From assembly GCF_026213295.1 (NCBI RefSeq), contig NC_079415.1, positions 25,784,612-25,848,611 on the forward strand: a DNA stretch of 64,000 nt. Direction: 5' to 3'. The position numbers and the translations under genes were made by a program. The stretch is from Gadus chalcogrammus. Taxonomy: Eukaryota > Chordata > Actinopteri > Gadiformes > Gadidae. How positions within the stretch are numbered: the first letter of the stretch is position 1; every line of letters begins with the position of its first letter. A model generated the notes under the pieces. The model made no database searches. It saw only the letters and a list, made by a program, of their open reading frames with translations, and had not been told where the DNA came from. Below are positions 10,615 to 23,268 of the stretch, in pieces.

Positions 10615-12704
10615 TATGTATTTTTCAAACAATTTATGCATCTACTGTATAGTGTCACAGTAGTTGAGATCAAAATTCAGGGGGGGGTTTAATCAAAGTT
10701 TGTTCCTCTTTTTTATGTCCTGGCCTTAAAAGTAGAGAGAAAATTGGACAAGCTGCCCCACCAAGGGCAGCCTGAGACTCTTCACAGCTCTTTCTTTAGA
10801 ACAAGGGTTTATGTTGAGCAGCAGGTGTCATGTTGATCCCACCTCACTTCGAATCATCTCATCTCCCATCTGTGACGTCACAGATGGGAGTGGTGTCTAC
10901 TCAGACGCCGGCCCACGGATGGATTTTGAAAGGGCCGGTAATAGACCTCGTAAGTGAAGTCACTATGGCTCTAATTTCTGCTGGAGTGTCACAATCGACT
11001 AGCAAACAACCGCTCTATGTCAATTAGTCCCACTTAGGGCCCTTGCCCTTATAACAGGTTTTTTTCTGTCTCAAAAGTGCTGGACGGGCGCTAGGGAGCG
11101 CTTTGGATGAAACGGTGCGGTTGAAAAAAAATAAATATATATCATTCTTTATAGTCTGGCATTTTGTAGTTTCCTTATAAGTATCTATACTTAACTAATC
11201 GCGAATTTCCCTATTGACAGATAAGGCAAGAACGAGTTTCTCTTCCATTTTCTGGTTTTCCAAGTCCCGCCCCTTCTGATACATGATTGGTTGCCTGAAA
11301 AGGAGCAACAGTGATGTCACCAGTGCCTCATTGAAGAGTACAGATGTTTTCAACTGGAGGAGATGGGAGCGGCCTCCTCATTAGGAGCACCTGAAGAAAG
11401 ACGCTGATGTTCGGGGCAATGCGCTATGCGGACACAGGCCTTATTGTTTCTATCGGAAGAGCCCTGAGTGTTGTGCCGAGGCCATTTATGGTTATTAACG
11501 ATCAACAAGGTCTACGGCTAATCAGAGTGACACTTTAAAACAGGGGCGCTTTAAAGTAAAGGATTATTACATTATTAGCCTGTTAAGTGTTTACACGGAA
11601 CTGTACAAAAACATCGTATTTCAGTCTCGGACTGTCAGAGCCAAGGCGTTTCTTTTCCAAGACTGACGTTCAGGTCAATACTAGTCCTTTCTATTAAATA
11701 CGTAATGCAGCCCTTCAGATTTCAAAGGAACAGCACGTTTTGATCTTATTGATTATGAATTAAAGTGGAGCAAATATAAAGTGGAGCAAAATATATATGA
11801 ATGCAAAAGGTTTTTATCCAATGGCTTTTCTGGTTTCACGTTAGATGTTGGCGAAGTCCCCTTAAACGGTCAACAATTTCGTTGTTGTTTTATCTGATTT
11901 CTAAGTGGAGCTCTCTGGGTTGGTAAGAGAAACATTTACACAATGTTTGACTTTTTTTCTCTCTTTATATATATGACTGTCTCTCGTCTTTTCATCGATT
12001 ATTGTTGCTGTGTGAGTCTGAGAGGGTTAGCCTTCTCAGACGACTGTTGCGTGAAGGCTCCCTTGTGTGTGGATGTGTGGATGAACCGTTAAGACCATGG
12101 TAAATGTTGCTATTTGAGTCTGAGAGGGTTAACCTGTGATCTTGCTCGAATCTAGTCTTCACCCTGATTATCTTTCTCCATCATACTCTTTTCTGCTTCT
12201 GTCTCATTTCAAACTTTTTCCTTCCTCCTTCTTCTCTAAAAGCCTGTTGTTCTTCTGTCCCTTTATATATTCCGAACTTGGCTTCCTTTGTTTATAATTT
12301 ATGTTTCATCCTTCACTTTTTTTTCTCCCTCTCGTCCTCGCTTTAAGTATATCATTAATAATGCTTGAGCACCGCCCTACCCTCTCCCTCTCTCCTCTAT
12401 CCCTCTCGCTCTCCTTTTAAGTGCCTCATTAATAATGCTTGCACGCCCTTGCTCTTTCCCAGGAAGTCCAGTTTTGCATTGCCTGCACTACCTATGTGAC
12501 TATAATGAATCCACACTCATTGGATAAAGACTTTAAGCCAATCGGTAGGGAGTGTTGTGGCGTTGCAAGAATGCCTGAGTGTTGGGGAGCGCCCAGCTGT
12601 ATTTAGAGACGAGCAAAAAGGCTGTGTTTGTCAGGCTCACGTTCCAAACCTTTCCCCAAAGTAAAAACAAAGTACCTCATTATGTGGCCTCTGGACTTAG
12701 AATA
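10615..12704. other. No gene; short local duplications
   Basis: No coding exon is supported. Two small duplications are visible: gtctgagagggtta at about 12015 and again at about 12119, and cattaataatgcttg at about 12352 and 12428 inside a pyrimidine-rich stretch (12170-12430). A 20-bp near-palindrome, catctgtgacgtcacagatg, lies at about 10867-10886 and contains a CRE-like tgacgtca. These are weak signals and no function is claimed. Confidence 0.5.
10867..10886. promoter_or_regulatory. Palindrome with CRE-like core
   Basis: The sequence catctgtgacgtcacagatg is a perfect 20-bp palindrome around tgacgtca, the consensus CRE/ATF site. It lies in sequence with no recognised gene, so it may be chance or part of an old element; binding is not implied. 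Confidence 0.35.
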
Positions 12705-12775
12705 GGCTAGGTGCAAGAGTCTCCAACGGTTTTTACTTCCGTATTCCGGTGTGGGTTGGTGCGCTTCCGGTCCAG
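12705..12775. repeat. Left terminal inverted repeat of ISL2EU-like element
   Basis: About 70 bases match the reverse complement of 17023-17093 with only a few differences, running from ggctaggtgca to gcgcttccggtc. The high identity between the two ends suggests that this copy is not very old. Confidence 0.88.
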
Positions 12776-12850
12776 CGTTTGACAGCTAGAGCGTCAAAAC
12801 CCCGGCAAGTTTGTTTTGAAGAGTAGAATGAGTGTGTTTCGGGTTAAAGA

Positions 12851-14436
12851 ATGGCGACTTGCCTATCAAAAGGTGAGAAATTCAGCGCTACGTTGTTGTG
12901 TGCCAGTGTTCAAACTCATCCAAATTCAATAAGGAAATTAGCTTCCATTCATTCCGCGCTGAGGGCTGAGTGGATGAGAACGATCCGGAGAGATGACTTC
13001 AACCCTACCAAAAACACCCGGGTCTGTAGTAGGCATTTTAATGCAACAGATATCATTGTGACTGCCAGTGGGTTGAGAAGGTTACAAAAAGGGAACGTTT
13101 CCTGTTCTCTTTGAATGGAAAGGATACGAACGACCTGTACCCAGACCCAGTGTTTGGGATCGGCGTCCGCGGCCAGACATGGATATCCCGGATTCAGGAT
13201 CTGACTCCGAGATGGAAGTTGTGACAGTGGCACCTGATCACGATTACTGTGTGATTCCAGAAACAGGGGAGAGGGCAAGTGTGTTGACTGAAGAGAACGA
13301 AGCCTTGCGTCTTCAGATCAGAGAGTTGCAACACCAGGTCGAGGTGCTACAGCTACGGCAGCGTTTTGGGATAGAGCGTCTGGTAGGATCGGACGCGGAC
13401 ATTCGTTTCTACACCAGGTTTGCGTCCCACTCGCATTTCATGGCATTTTGGAGATTGGTGGAGCCTGCCTTGAACAGCAAGATGGTGAGGATTACCAGCG
13501 CCAAAACGACGGCATCTGCCAGCAGCAGCAACACAGTCTCTCACCAAACAACGGTATGTCGGCTAGAAGAGTTGTACCCTATGTAACACTAAAATTGTAA
13601 TTCTATAACAATAGTCTTCTGATTAAACTCTTTAATAACAATAAGTAATTAAAATGTTAGTCTGCAACTTTTATTTTTTTCAACCGAAACTTCCACCTAT
13701 TGACGAGCTGCTGCTCTTCCTGATGCATCTCTCAGCCGGGTGACTTCTCAGGGACCTTGCAGAGAGGTTCTGTATCCACCGCAGCACTGCCAGTCGGATT
13801 GTGTCCACTTGGACACACTTCCTGTACTTCCTGCTGGGAAGCCAGCGTCTGTGGATCCCATCTGAAGTTGTCAGAGCTCTCCTACCACCTGAGTTTTCTG
13901 TGTTTGCTGACACACAGGTGGTGCTTGATTGCACAGAGATCTCCTGCCAAACGCCCTGTTCTCTTCTCCTGCAGAGTGAAGTGTTTTCCAGCTACAAGTC
14001 ACACACAACATTCAAGGCAATGATTGGCATGGCTCCCCATGGTGCCATTACGTTTGTGTCAGGGCTGTATGCGGGATCCATGAGTGATCGGGAGATCTTC
14101 AAACGTTCTGGAATTGCGAAGCTGCTGCAGCCAGACATGGCAATTATGGTGGACAAAGGCTTCTTGGTTGACAACCTTGCTGGGTGTAAGGTGTACCGAC
14201 CTGCTTTTCTCTCTCGCAAAAAGCAAATGAGTAGAGAGGATGTCAGGCAGACGCAGTCAATTGCACGTCTAAGAGTGCATGTGGAGAGGTGCATAAGGAT
14301 GATCAAAGAGAACAAACTCTTTGATAAGGAAATACCTCTCTCTGTATGTGGGAACATTGAGTTGTTCAGTGTGGCCTGCTTCCTGGTCAATTACCAGAAT
14401 GGGCCGCTAGTAAAGGCGTGGGCAAGTCAACAGTAA
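12851..14436 (+). pseudogene. THAP-domain DDE transposase (ISL2EU-like), disrupted
   Basis: The N-terminal THAP zinc finger is split between frames: VCQCSNSSKFNKEISFHSF is read from 12886-12963, then RTIRRDDFNP, TRVCSRHF and GLRRLQKG in the frame starting at 12851. The frame shifts again near 13098, continuing as FPVLFEWKG and an acidic linker, with a leucine-rich coiled coil (ENEALRLQIRELQHQ, about 13296-13385). A likely intron begins at the gtatgt at 13551. The second exon carries a helix-turn-helix (DLAERFCIHRSTASRI) and an IS5/PIF-type DDE core: VLDCTE near 13925, MVDKGF near 14150 and HVERCI near 14280. A TGA at 13741-13743 interrupts the HTH region. The DDE exon itself is open to the stop at 14434-14436. 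Confidence 0.85.
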
Positions 14437-15875
14437 ATTAAAGATGTGTCTTGACCCTTAAAAAATTGTCATTTTGGTCTTTACACTACATTTTGGGTTT
14501 TACTGACTTAAAACATAAATTAAAACACACTGGAAATGACATAAGAAAATTTATAATTTAATAAGGAAATAATGCAGGTGAGAAATAAACAAACACACAA
14601 TCACTGGCATCTCGTATCACCCACGAGCACATAAAGATTAGAACAGTAATGGATGAGAAAGATTTGGTCGATTATATGGAAGATAAAATTCCAAGCTACA
14701 AAGATATACATTGAGAAGTCAAAATTTAATCAAGCAAATATAACATTGAAATATAACACCTGACTTGGTGCCACTCCACACTGTTGCTCTGGTCCCTTGT
14801 AGCCATCTCTATCTTCCTTGCCATATCCAAGGTAATGGCAAGTGACATTAACTGGAGATGCTGTTCATGAATGCACACAAAATTACAGGTGGAGGGATCC
14901 AGCCTATAGCCTTCTAATGGCAGAGGTGGTGGAGGGGGGCTGTCTGGGTGGCAGACTATTACCCGACTAATTGGTACTGGATGCTGGTAAGAGATGGGGC
15001 TACCTTCCTGGACTGGTCCAAATGCTGACTGAACAAGGGGAACATCCTCGGTTATTGCCATGGTGGTTATCAGTGGAGCAATGTCTGCTGTGAAGTCTTT
15101 GTAAGCCTCAGCAACTTTCAGGACATCTGGGTCCGGCAAGTCCCCCAGCACTGCTTTGTAGCGCTTACTCCTTAGAAAGAAAAGAAAGGGTAACATCATA
15201 ATTAGGAGTTGGGAAAAAGGTGAGGGAAGAATAATACACTCAAGCAAAACTAAAAGAAGAAAGATAAGTAAATATTACCTTACACCATCAGCAACTGTGT
15301 ACTGCCTAGGTTTAAGCTTTGTAGAAATGACGACCATGTCACTCACTCTACCTGGTTTCACACCCTATAAAAGTTCACAAAGAACAATAACAACAATAGT
15401 ATTAATAATAAATATTATTCTCACTTTGGTATTAAGTGCTTACCGTAGTCCGTGGCTTATGCCATTTCTGCTCTGTTTCTGTGCAGCTAAGGACGGGGGG
15501 AACAGCCTTCAGTCTCAGGGTTGAGTAATGTGCCGTTTGAAAAAGAAGTCCAACATTGTGATTGCACAGGACTTTTCCAGCCACACATGTGCATTCAGCA
15601 GCAGCAATTGTAACAGGCGAGCTGTTTTCAAAAGTTATCTATAAAAGAAAACACAATTACTTACATGTCACGTTAAAGTCATTATGTCATTACTATAAAA
15701 GAACACCAGATATGAGAAAGGTCACAGCAGGCTTACGGTTCAAGCGATAGTGGATATGGAAAAAGTGCAACCATTCTGGTTTATTAAACTAACTGAACTG
15801 AGAGAGAGGGAATAAACATCTAGTTCTGCTCCGTTTCAAATACTGCTACTTGACATCCACACAAATAAGCCGGTG

Positions 15876-16405
15876 TCACTTATCTCTTAATTGGCTTTCA
15901 GGTAACATAGAAGTGTAACAATGTAAGAACAACATTGAACAAGAACCAGCCTAGATTCAGGGTACACAATCAGCTCTTACCTCACACTGGCTCATGTACC
16001 TGACCATGGATAGGCTTAAACAGGGATGGCCAAACTGTTTGTGCTTGCAGGTCCCATACAGAAAAATACACACTGTCCAGGACCATTACAAGACCAGTTA
16101 AAAGTGTAACAGTAGTTGTGAAAAACCCTGTTGTGAAAAACCCTATGGTACTCCAGTTATCTAATGAATGTCTGAGTAACATGTGCATGGAGTAATATAA
16201 GAGCAAGTTTGGCCACCCCTGGGCTTAAACGTATAACACCTAAACGTATGCTACACTTATCTCTTAAATGGAGTTCAGGAATCATAATAGAGTAAGAGCA
16301 GTGTAAGTTGAACGTTGAACAGGTAAGACTATCCAAGATTCCGGGTATACATTCAGCACTTACCTAACACTGACTTATGTACCCGACCATGGATAGGCTT
16401 AAACG
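15876..16405. repeat. Diverged tandem duplication in the intron of the SWIM gene
   Basis: About 145 bp starting cttatctcttaa near 15877 recur near 16256, both running to accatggataggcttaaac (ending near 16020 and 16402). The first copy is where the 201-bp hAT MITE inserted, so the duplication predates or accompanies that insertion. Confidence 0.7.
16021..16221. mobile_element. 201-bp hAT MITE
   Basis: The element starts cagggatggccaaact and ends agtttggccacccctg, inverted repeats of about 16 bp. It is flanked by a perfect 8-bp duplication, ggcttaaa, at 16013-16020 and 16222-16229. It lies inside the minus-strand gene of the ISL2EU-like element, so it is younger than that element. Confidence 0.92.
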
Positions 16406-17022
16406 TATACTTATACACTAAGGAACAGGAACAGTTTCTGGGGTGTCAATGAAAGCTACGTTAAGGTTTATGTCAGCAAACTAGACTTATTTTCTATACT
16501 GCATCCACATCACCAGCTCGAGACACATTAACAACCCAAAACTTGAACCATTAGGTTATACATGTTTTGTTTCTCCCTACTCTGAGGTCGTGTGGCTTTT
16601 CACTCTTCCTGTAGGACCTATGACAGATTGCCCTCACACTGACTCTCCCTGCTGGATCTCTGTGTGAAACTGGAGGAATTCGACATAATTCATGTTATTA
16701 GACATAATTTCTGTTACTAAACAGTAATCGTACACATTTCAAACACTGTACAGACGAAGAAGGACCCTGCTAAATTGTAAATAACTACAGCTAGCTAGTC
16801 GATGTAGCATGGCTACCGTAGTGTTGTTGTTTAAACTTACCTTCATAATTGTCTATGTAACTTGACAGATACATTTTAAATCCCTTCTCCCTCTTGCTTC
16901 TGGGGGCGGAGCTCCCCGTCTGGACCAGTCGATGAACGTCACTTATCGAGATTGAAGGCAAATCCTGCAAACATCTTGAATAAAATAAAGCCATAGTGTA
17001 GCTTTCTCAATCACTAGCGCAG

Positions 17023-17093
17023 CGAGACCGGAAGCGTACCAACCCACACCGGAATACGGAAGTAAAAACCGTTGGACACTCCTGCACCTAGCC
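17023..17093. repeat. Right terminal inverted repeat of ISL2EU-like element
   Basis: Near-exact reverse complement of 12705-12775, from gaccggaagcg to tgcacctagcc, followed by TA. Confidence 0.88.
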
Positions 17094-17660
17094 TATTGCC
17101 CCTTATTTTTACTTTGTTTTATTTCCCCTAGTTATCTCCCCAAACCAGTAGTTGTCCATTAACCAAGATAACCCTAAAAGAAATTAAGGCATAACAAAAA
17201 AGAAGATATTATTAACGTAACCCAAATCATGGCACATCCACATGCTGGATGCTGTGTCTAGTATCAGCACTTCAAAGGTTAATCAACTGCCCTTTTCCGT
17301 CAACAATCAAAACCATAACACGACAAAGATGTCCAATTTATGGTTGTGTTTACAGCCTCTAAAACTTTGCTTGTATTGTCCCGTTATGCAAAAGCATCCA
17401 GCTCCAAATCGATACGTAGGATAATCAATGTTTGAGGAGACGGGTGGTAGTCTTTAGGGTATGTATTCCATATAAACCCTTCACAATTGCCTGAACTGCA
17501 GAAGAACCAGGAGTTAAATTAATTTGCAACAAATGCACACACGCACAAATGCACACATATGCACATAGGAGGTAATAATTTATAGATCTGTCAATCTTGC
17601 ATCGCATGACGCCACACACATATAACTGCATGCATACACATAAACGCACCCACACACACT
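17094..17660. other. No gene recognised
   Basis: AT-rich sequence between the ISL2EU-like element and the CA microsatellite. Short open frames have no recognisable domain. Scattered cacacatatgcacat-type words near 17530-17650 are degenerate margins of the microsatellite. Confidence 0.5.
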
Positions 17661-17670
17661 CCCACACAAA

Positions 17671-18355
<685 letters not shown>

Positions 18356-18382
18356 GATATATATATAGATGGATATATATAC

Positions 18383-18434
<52 letters not shown>

Positions 18435-18450
18435 GTAGATATATATATAT
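18356..18450. repeat. (TA)n microsatellite
   Basis: Nearly pure TA repeats with occasional acg or gat interruptions (about 18382 and 18433). Confidence 0.95.
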
Positions 18451-18499
18451 TAACAGTTAAAAGCTCAAGTTCAAGCATCTATTCATTCTACCTTTGTTT

Positions 18500-18862
18500 T
18501 GTTAAAAAATATAAAATATTAAATATTTAATCACGATTAATTAATTAATTAATCGCTTTTTTTTTTCTATGCTAAATATCCCTTGAATTCTTTGTCCCAT
18601 TAATTGTTCTAATTTTAATGCTCTTATCGACATGGTGCAAATGTTTTTTTATTGATAACAACATTGGCATATACTGATCAAAACAGGACGGTACAAAAAA
18701 AAGCCTAAAATGCAATTAAACGATGAACAAAAAAAAAAAGAAATATATATATATTTCTTAAAAATAATAATTTGCGTTAATCGCTCGTTAAAAAAATTAA
18801 CGCCGTTAAAATTGGTTTGCGTTAACGCCGTTAATAACGCGTTTAACTGACAGCACTAATAT
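18500..18862. repeat. Remnant of an AT-rich DNA transposon with TTAACGC ends
   Basis: Alternating taattaattaattaatcgc at the left and repeated gttaacgccgttaa words at the right, ending cagcacta, resemble a widely dispersed vertebrate repeat of the form tagtgctgtca...ttaacgcgttaa. The left terminus is degraded and no duplication is visible. Confidence 0.5.
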
Positions 18863-19249
18863 ATACATACAAATATTCATATATATAGATAATTATATTA
18901 TGCTGTTGAATTCACAGGAAGAGGTGGATGTTCTGATGTGAGTGTGAAAATCACAGTTCCATCTCTAGCGTGTGCGAATAAGACAAAGATTCAGATGACA
19001 GGACTAAACTCATCTGTGTGTGTGTGTGTGTGTCTGAGTCGGCGAATATAACCTGCACATACAGCTACGAGCTGTGCGGGGATTGTGTTGGCAGAATAAA
19101 ACGATGCGTTCCGAAGCATCTGGAGCCCAGAGTGAAGGACAGTTCAATAAGCTGCAAATAGTTTCCAAGTGTTTGTCATTATGAGGGCCTTATGGAAGCT
19201 TCAGAATCACCCTGTGTCTGCAGCCTTCATCGCCTACTGTATATATATA
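18863..19249. other. No gene; short GT run
   Basis: A short (TG)n at about 19014-19031 is present. Nothing else is recognisable. Confidence 0.45.
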
Positions 19250-19738
19250 GTAAGCAAGTAAGTAAGTAAGTAAAATTTATTTATAAGGCACATTTAAAAA
19301 CAGTTTTCACTGGCGAAAGTGCAGTACATGGTGCAAAGAGGCATATAAAAGAACACATACCACATACATAGACATAGATAAAAACATATAAAATAAACAA
19401 CATATCACAAAAGGGGAGGAAAGGCCAGGGAGAAAAGGTGTGTTTTGAGCCTAGATTTAAAAATGGTGATGGAAGGAGCGTTTCTGACTGCAGGCGGCAG
19501 CTCTTTCCAAAGGCGGGGGGCAGCCACAGCAAAAGCCCTCTCACCCCTCTGTTTCAACCTAGTGAGTGGAACGTGCAGGAGACCCAAGCTACCTGATCTA
19601 AGGGACATGGGTGCCGAGTGGTGGTGAATGAGCTCTGTGATGTAGGGCGGGGCCAGGCCATCTGGGCTTTAAAAACCATGAGTACGGTTTTAAAATGAAT
19701 TCTGTGCTGGATGGGCAACCAGTGGGGGATGCTAGGAT
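19250..19738 (-). pseudogene. L2/Rex1-type LINE 3' end, cut at the giant palindrome
   Basis: On the minus strand the C-terminal part of a LINE ORF2 is readable: HWLPIQHRIHFKTVLMVFKA (about 19726-19667) in one frame, then ERAFAVAAPRLWKELPPAVR and FKSRLKTHLF (about 19550-19440) in another. The first block is typical of the segment after the RT, and SLWN-like plus LKTHLF motifs mark the usual C-terminus. The 3' tail is (TTAC)n, seen on the plus strand as gtaagtaagtaagta (19257-19272). Its upstream edge coincides exactly with the left end of the palindrome at 19739, and the missing 5' part does not resume after 28221. Confidence 0.75.
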
Positions 19739-20902
19739 CAACACAGTCTCACTCCGAGAACGTCAAATACCGACTGTTGGCAAAGGCCCTTTAGCGTCGG
19801 TGACTGACGGGAAAGGTACCCTTTTTATTCGCTCGGTGACGGTAAAGGTACCCTTCGGCGTCTTCTGCATACGGAATGGGGGGTGCCTCACTACGTCTCT
19901 AATAGACGATGTGAGCATCTTTCCTATTGGATAGTTTTTTAGGATATTCTTCTGTGAAAATGGCGGACATACTTTTTATCCTGGGTGGAAAATATGATAT
20001 TTTAGAATAGTTACACCATTAAAAGTGTTTATGTAAACATTTTTAGCGAGAAATGTGCATTTTACTTTCATAATCGTCGTTCGGCGAATGTGAAGGATGT
20101 TTGGTTTGATAGATATGACGAAGAATATTTCATCGGGCGATAATGGCCGGCGTACAGGCATCCCGGGCTCACGAAAATAGGTGACACTGTCACGTTATTT
20201 AATCTATTGAAACGTGATCAGGTACACGTATTTTCTAAATGTTCGTGTCAAAAAGCACATTTTTCAAACTCATGCATATCAATTGGAAGTATTTGTCGTG
20301 ATTTGTCACTAAGCACGACTTCCATCTAAGGTTCTGTCCGGGAGCTTTCTCCCTATTGTCCCTTAAGGAGCTCCGTACAGAACATTTATTGTTAAAAATT
20401 GTCTGTGATAACTAAGAATATGACAGCTTTTCCAGTCTCACCAATATGCGCACAGATCGCACGGTTTGACACTTTCAAGATGCGTGCAGTAGCCTACATA
20501 CGCCAAATGACCATTTCGTGTGCATACGATACGCAAAAGCCAGCATTAACTACTGTGGAGGGCGGATACGTCCATTTCGCGTGCATATGTGCATATGATA
20601 CGAAAAACCCAGCATTAACTGAATGGGAGATGCAATATTTTAGGACAGATTCACCATTTAACGTGTTTCTAATGACATTTCTAGCGAGAAATTTACTTTT
20701 CCCTTGAATAATCCTCAGTCAGTGAATGTGTATGATCTTTATTAATCTTTATTATCTGAATGGGAAATGCAGCTCACGTGTTTCCTGCTTTTGTGTTATT
20801 AAACCGTTACTTTATGTAACTTTTAATGATATCATCTTGTTAGAAACACGTACGTTTTCGTGAACACTGGATTACGTCGCATTTCAACATAAAATAGCGT
20901 GT

Positions 20903-20904
<2 letters not shown>

Positions 20905-20975
<71 letters not shown>
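20905..20975. repeat. (AC)n in palindrome left arm
   Basis: A 71-bp AC run. Its mirror in the right arm is 79 bp, the only length difference between the arms apart from the LINE insertion. Confidence 0.95.
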
Positions 20976-20979
<4 letters not shown>

Positions 20980-22289
20980 TTTCGCTGCCAAATAAATAAA
21001 TACTAAGGCAGAATAAAGAATAAATTAATTCATTATCATTCAACTTCAACATGCGTTATTACAGTATAGTGGTGGAGGGATGACGTGTGTTGGCCAACCC
21101 GGAAGTGAGCGTCGCCCTGGGTTCCCTTGACAAAAAGCCAACGGGTTTTTCCATTTGATTTTGGATTATTGCAGAAAAATTAGCATCTTTGAAGCACCTC
21201 CTCAAAAACTGAAAATAAATAAAAATAACTGTGCTCCAAAGAAAGAAATGTAAACCAATGCATTCCGAATGGGAGTGTTTCTCCGATTTTTCCATGCTAC
21301 ACAGAACGAAATGTAAACCCATGCAAATAAAGACTTCATGGTCATAATCATTTAAATATCATTAATCTCCTGAGGGTGGTATTCTATTTTTTTCAACGGG
21401 GCTGAATCCAGTCACTTGACCGTCATGGTTGCTATGGTGGTTGCTATCCACCAGCCCCTCTAATCCTTACATGGCTCTAAAAACCACGCGGCAAATGAGC
21501 TGCCGTAATTTGTGTTGTTTTTGTCGTAAACTAGTGTCCGATGGTTAAAAAATAGACGGATATTCCAAGGTATCCTTAAAAGGCAGCTTGGATATTTTCT
21601 GCAGTTTAGACTTCTTCTATAACCTATTTTTGAAAGCAAAACACCAAGCTCATTGATTTAACGAGGCAGGGTTATTTGAAACAATTTATTAAATAAATAT
21701 TTATGAGAGGTCATTCCTTCTCCTGAGTTTTCTTCCTATTTATGTCTAGTGTACAACCCTACTGTCCACAAGCATCACCCCCCCCCTCCCCATATGGATT
21801 TGGAGAATTGTTGCCACGTCCCAGTGGTGGAGGTATCATATATATGAAAGAGGGCATTCAATTATACTACAATGATCAATTAGGAGGCCGAAGCCCTAAA
21901 GGAAGTGATGCAATAGGTGACTGGGTCGACGACATTTAAGTAAGCTTTACTTTGAGGTCTCTTATATATCAAAGGGGGTCTCAAAGGACGCATACGCTTC
22001 AACCTGTGGCTCCGGTCCTACAGGAAATGACTCAGCAAGTGCTCCATCTCGTTGCACCTGCACCCAGCGGCTCGCTTGCAAGATTTTGGCCTGAAGTTAT
22101 TCCCAGACCTACACCGTAGCCATCCAACCTGCATATCTGAGAATCAGGCCTCTCTTTAATAATGACAAAATGTATGAGAGAAATACACATTAACTTTTGA
22201 CTCATAAGCGGCGTGGTGCCGGCTCCTTTTGACCTTTTGACCCCAGACTTCTGGGGGAATAGCTGAATCAATTCATTAGTCAATCAAAA

Positions 22290-22840
22290 GCATGTAAAGA
22301 GGGAGAACAAGGTGTCCTTCAACATCTACGCTTCCAGGCGATTGCAACGGTGCCACACATGAGCATATTCGAACATGTTTAATGGTAGTAATTAGCTGTC
22401 GAAATTGGAGGCCTTAATCAATAATGAGCAGCTATTGATTTGCTTCCCGATAGAAATTTGTGACAAATGACATGTTATTTAGCCTCTACACGTTGAGTTG
22501 AGTCCAATGACACCAAGCATGACACTCTGGAAAATGGTAACATGTATTTTACATGGTACACCTAGGTCTAGGACATGATCTAGGTGTAGCAAGAGGGCGA
22601 GCTTGATCTCATTGGACTCAGCTTAACGTGTAGATGCTAAATAACATGTAATTTGTCAAAAATCTCCATCGGGAAGCAAATCTATAGCTGGTCATTATTG
22701 ATAAAGGCCTCCAAAATCGACAGCTAATTACTACCCCGAAACATATTCAAATATGATCATGTGTGGCACTGTTGCAATCGCCTCGAAACGTAGATGTCAA
22801 AGGACACCTTGTTTGCCCCGTTACGTAACCGGGAAGATAT
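22290..22840. repeat. Imperfect palindrome inside left arm
   Basis: Centre near 22565. The left half (acaaggtgtccttcaacatc onward through tagtaattagctgtcgaaat and aacatgttatttagcctcta) is mirrored by the right half (from tagatgctaaataacatgta to aaggacaccttgtttgcccc) with perhaps 10 percent mismatch. The same structure is mirrored in the right arm at about 25112-25662. Confidence 0.85.
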
Positions 22841-23268
22841 TTTCATACTTCTAATGAATTGATTCATATTTTAAGGTTCTCGGAGTGAGACTTTAAGCGG
22901 CTGCAGCAGAAGTGTTGAGACGAAAGATGATATCAAGACATTTATAGAATATTCACATTCACATTATGATTCTTCGTCATAACATCCGACCAAACATCCT
23001 TTACAGTCACCAAGCGAGGATTATGAAAGTCCAGGCCCCCCCTTCCGGCACTCAAGGTCAGACTGGGCCAAGTTTAGGGCAGGAAGGGCCCCCCATTCCG
23101 GCCCTCGGGGTCCGACCGGGCCAAGTTTCGGTGCGGGGATCCCAGTTAGGCCTTAGAATAAGGTATTCAAATTTCAGGGCGGTAGGACCTTCCTATCTCA
23201 AAAACTGTTTTTCCACCACATTCTGAACCATTAGGTCTTGCAGGTAACACATCTGAGGGGCTTTGTCC

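Larger units (their letters stand above)
14765..16991 (-). pseudogene. SWIM-finger protein of ISL2EU-like element, YqaJ nuclease lost
   Basis: Four exons can be read on the minus strand with clean splice sites. Exon 1 is 16991-16841 (starts MALFYSRCLQDLPS; donor gtaagt). A 65-codon exon at 15638-15444 contains a SWIM zinc finger, CTCVAGKVLCNH (CxCx6CxH). The next is 15364-15279 (86 bp, phase 2), then 15170 to about 14765, ending TRDQSNSVEWHQVR, which matches the start of a YqaJ domain. The catalytic remainder of YqaJ should follow but the convergent transposase gene ends only about 330 bp away and no nuclease sequence lies between. The deletion therefore removed the nuclease. Exons between 16841 and 15638 may be missing or unrecognised. 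Confidence 0.75.
12705..17093. mobile_element. ISL2EU-like DNA transposon (PIF/Harbinger group), 4.4 kb, inactive
   Basis: Terminal inverted repeats of about 70 bp bound the element: ggctaggtgcaagagtctcc on the left and its near-complement at 17074-17093, continuing through gtattccggtgtgggttggt. The flanks fit a 2-bp TA (or AT) duplication. Two convergent genes lie inside: a THAP plus DDE transposase on the plus strand and a SWIM-finger protein on the minus strand. A second ORF with a YqaJ-type nuclease alongside a THAP/DDE transposase is characteristic of the ISL2EU group as I recall it. The transposase has frameshifts and a stop, and the second gene has lost its nuclease domain, so the copy is not autonomous. 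Confidence 0.82.
19739..23268 (+). repeat. Palindrome left arm
   Basis: About 3530 bp without the LINE insertion, so it preserves the ancestral arm. From outside in, it holds a TIR-like end with repeated aaaggtaccctt words (19814 and 19845), a module shared with other elements (aagtgtttatgtaaacattt to gtttggtttgat, 20022-20110), a CA microsatellite, an internal imperfect palindrome and a second copy of the end motif in inverse orientation (ggttctcggagtgagact at 22874-22891). The last point suggests that the arm itself contains an older, complete fold-back element. Confidence 0.88.

Noticed and set aside
12851..13586. THAP-domain host gene
   Set aside because: Flanking 70-bp TIRs, a DDE exon downstream and multiple frame breaks show it belongs to a transposon.
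20399..20707. 102-codon frame present identically in both palindrome arms
   Set aside because: Identity is due to the arm duplication; the sequence has no domain and repeats catttcgtgtgcata-type words, so it is probably chance.
21742..22283. Small conserved frames in both palindrome arms (21742-21939 and 22032-22283)
   Set aside because: The diverged copies at 39606-40490 do not keep the frames open, so there is no sign of protein-level selection.
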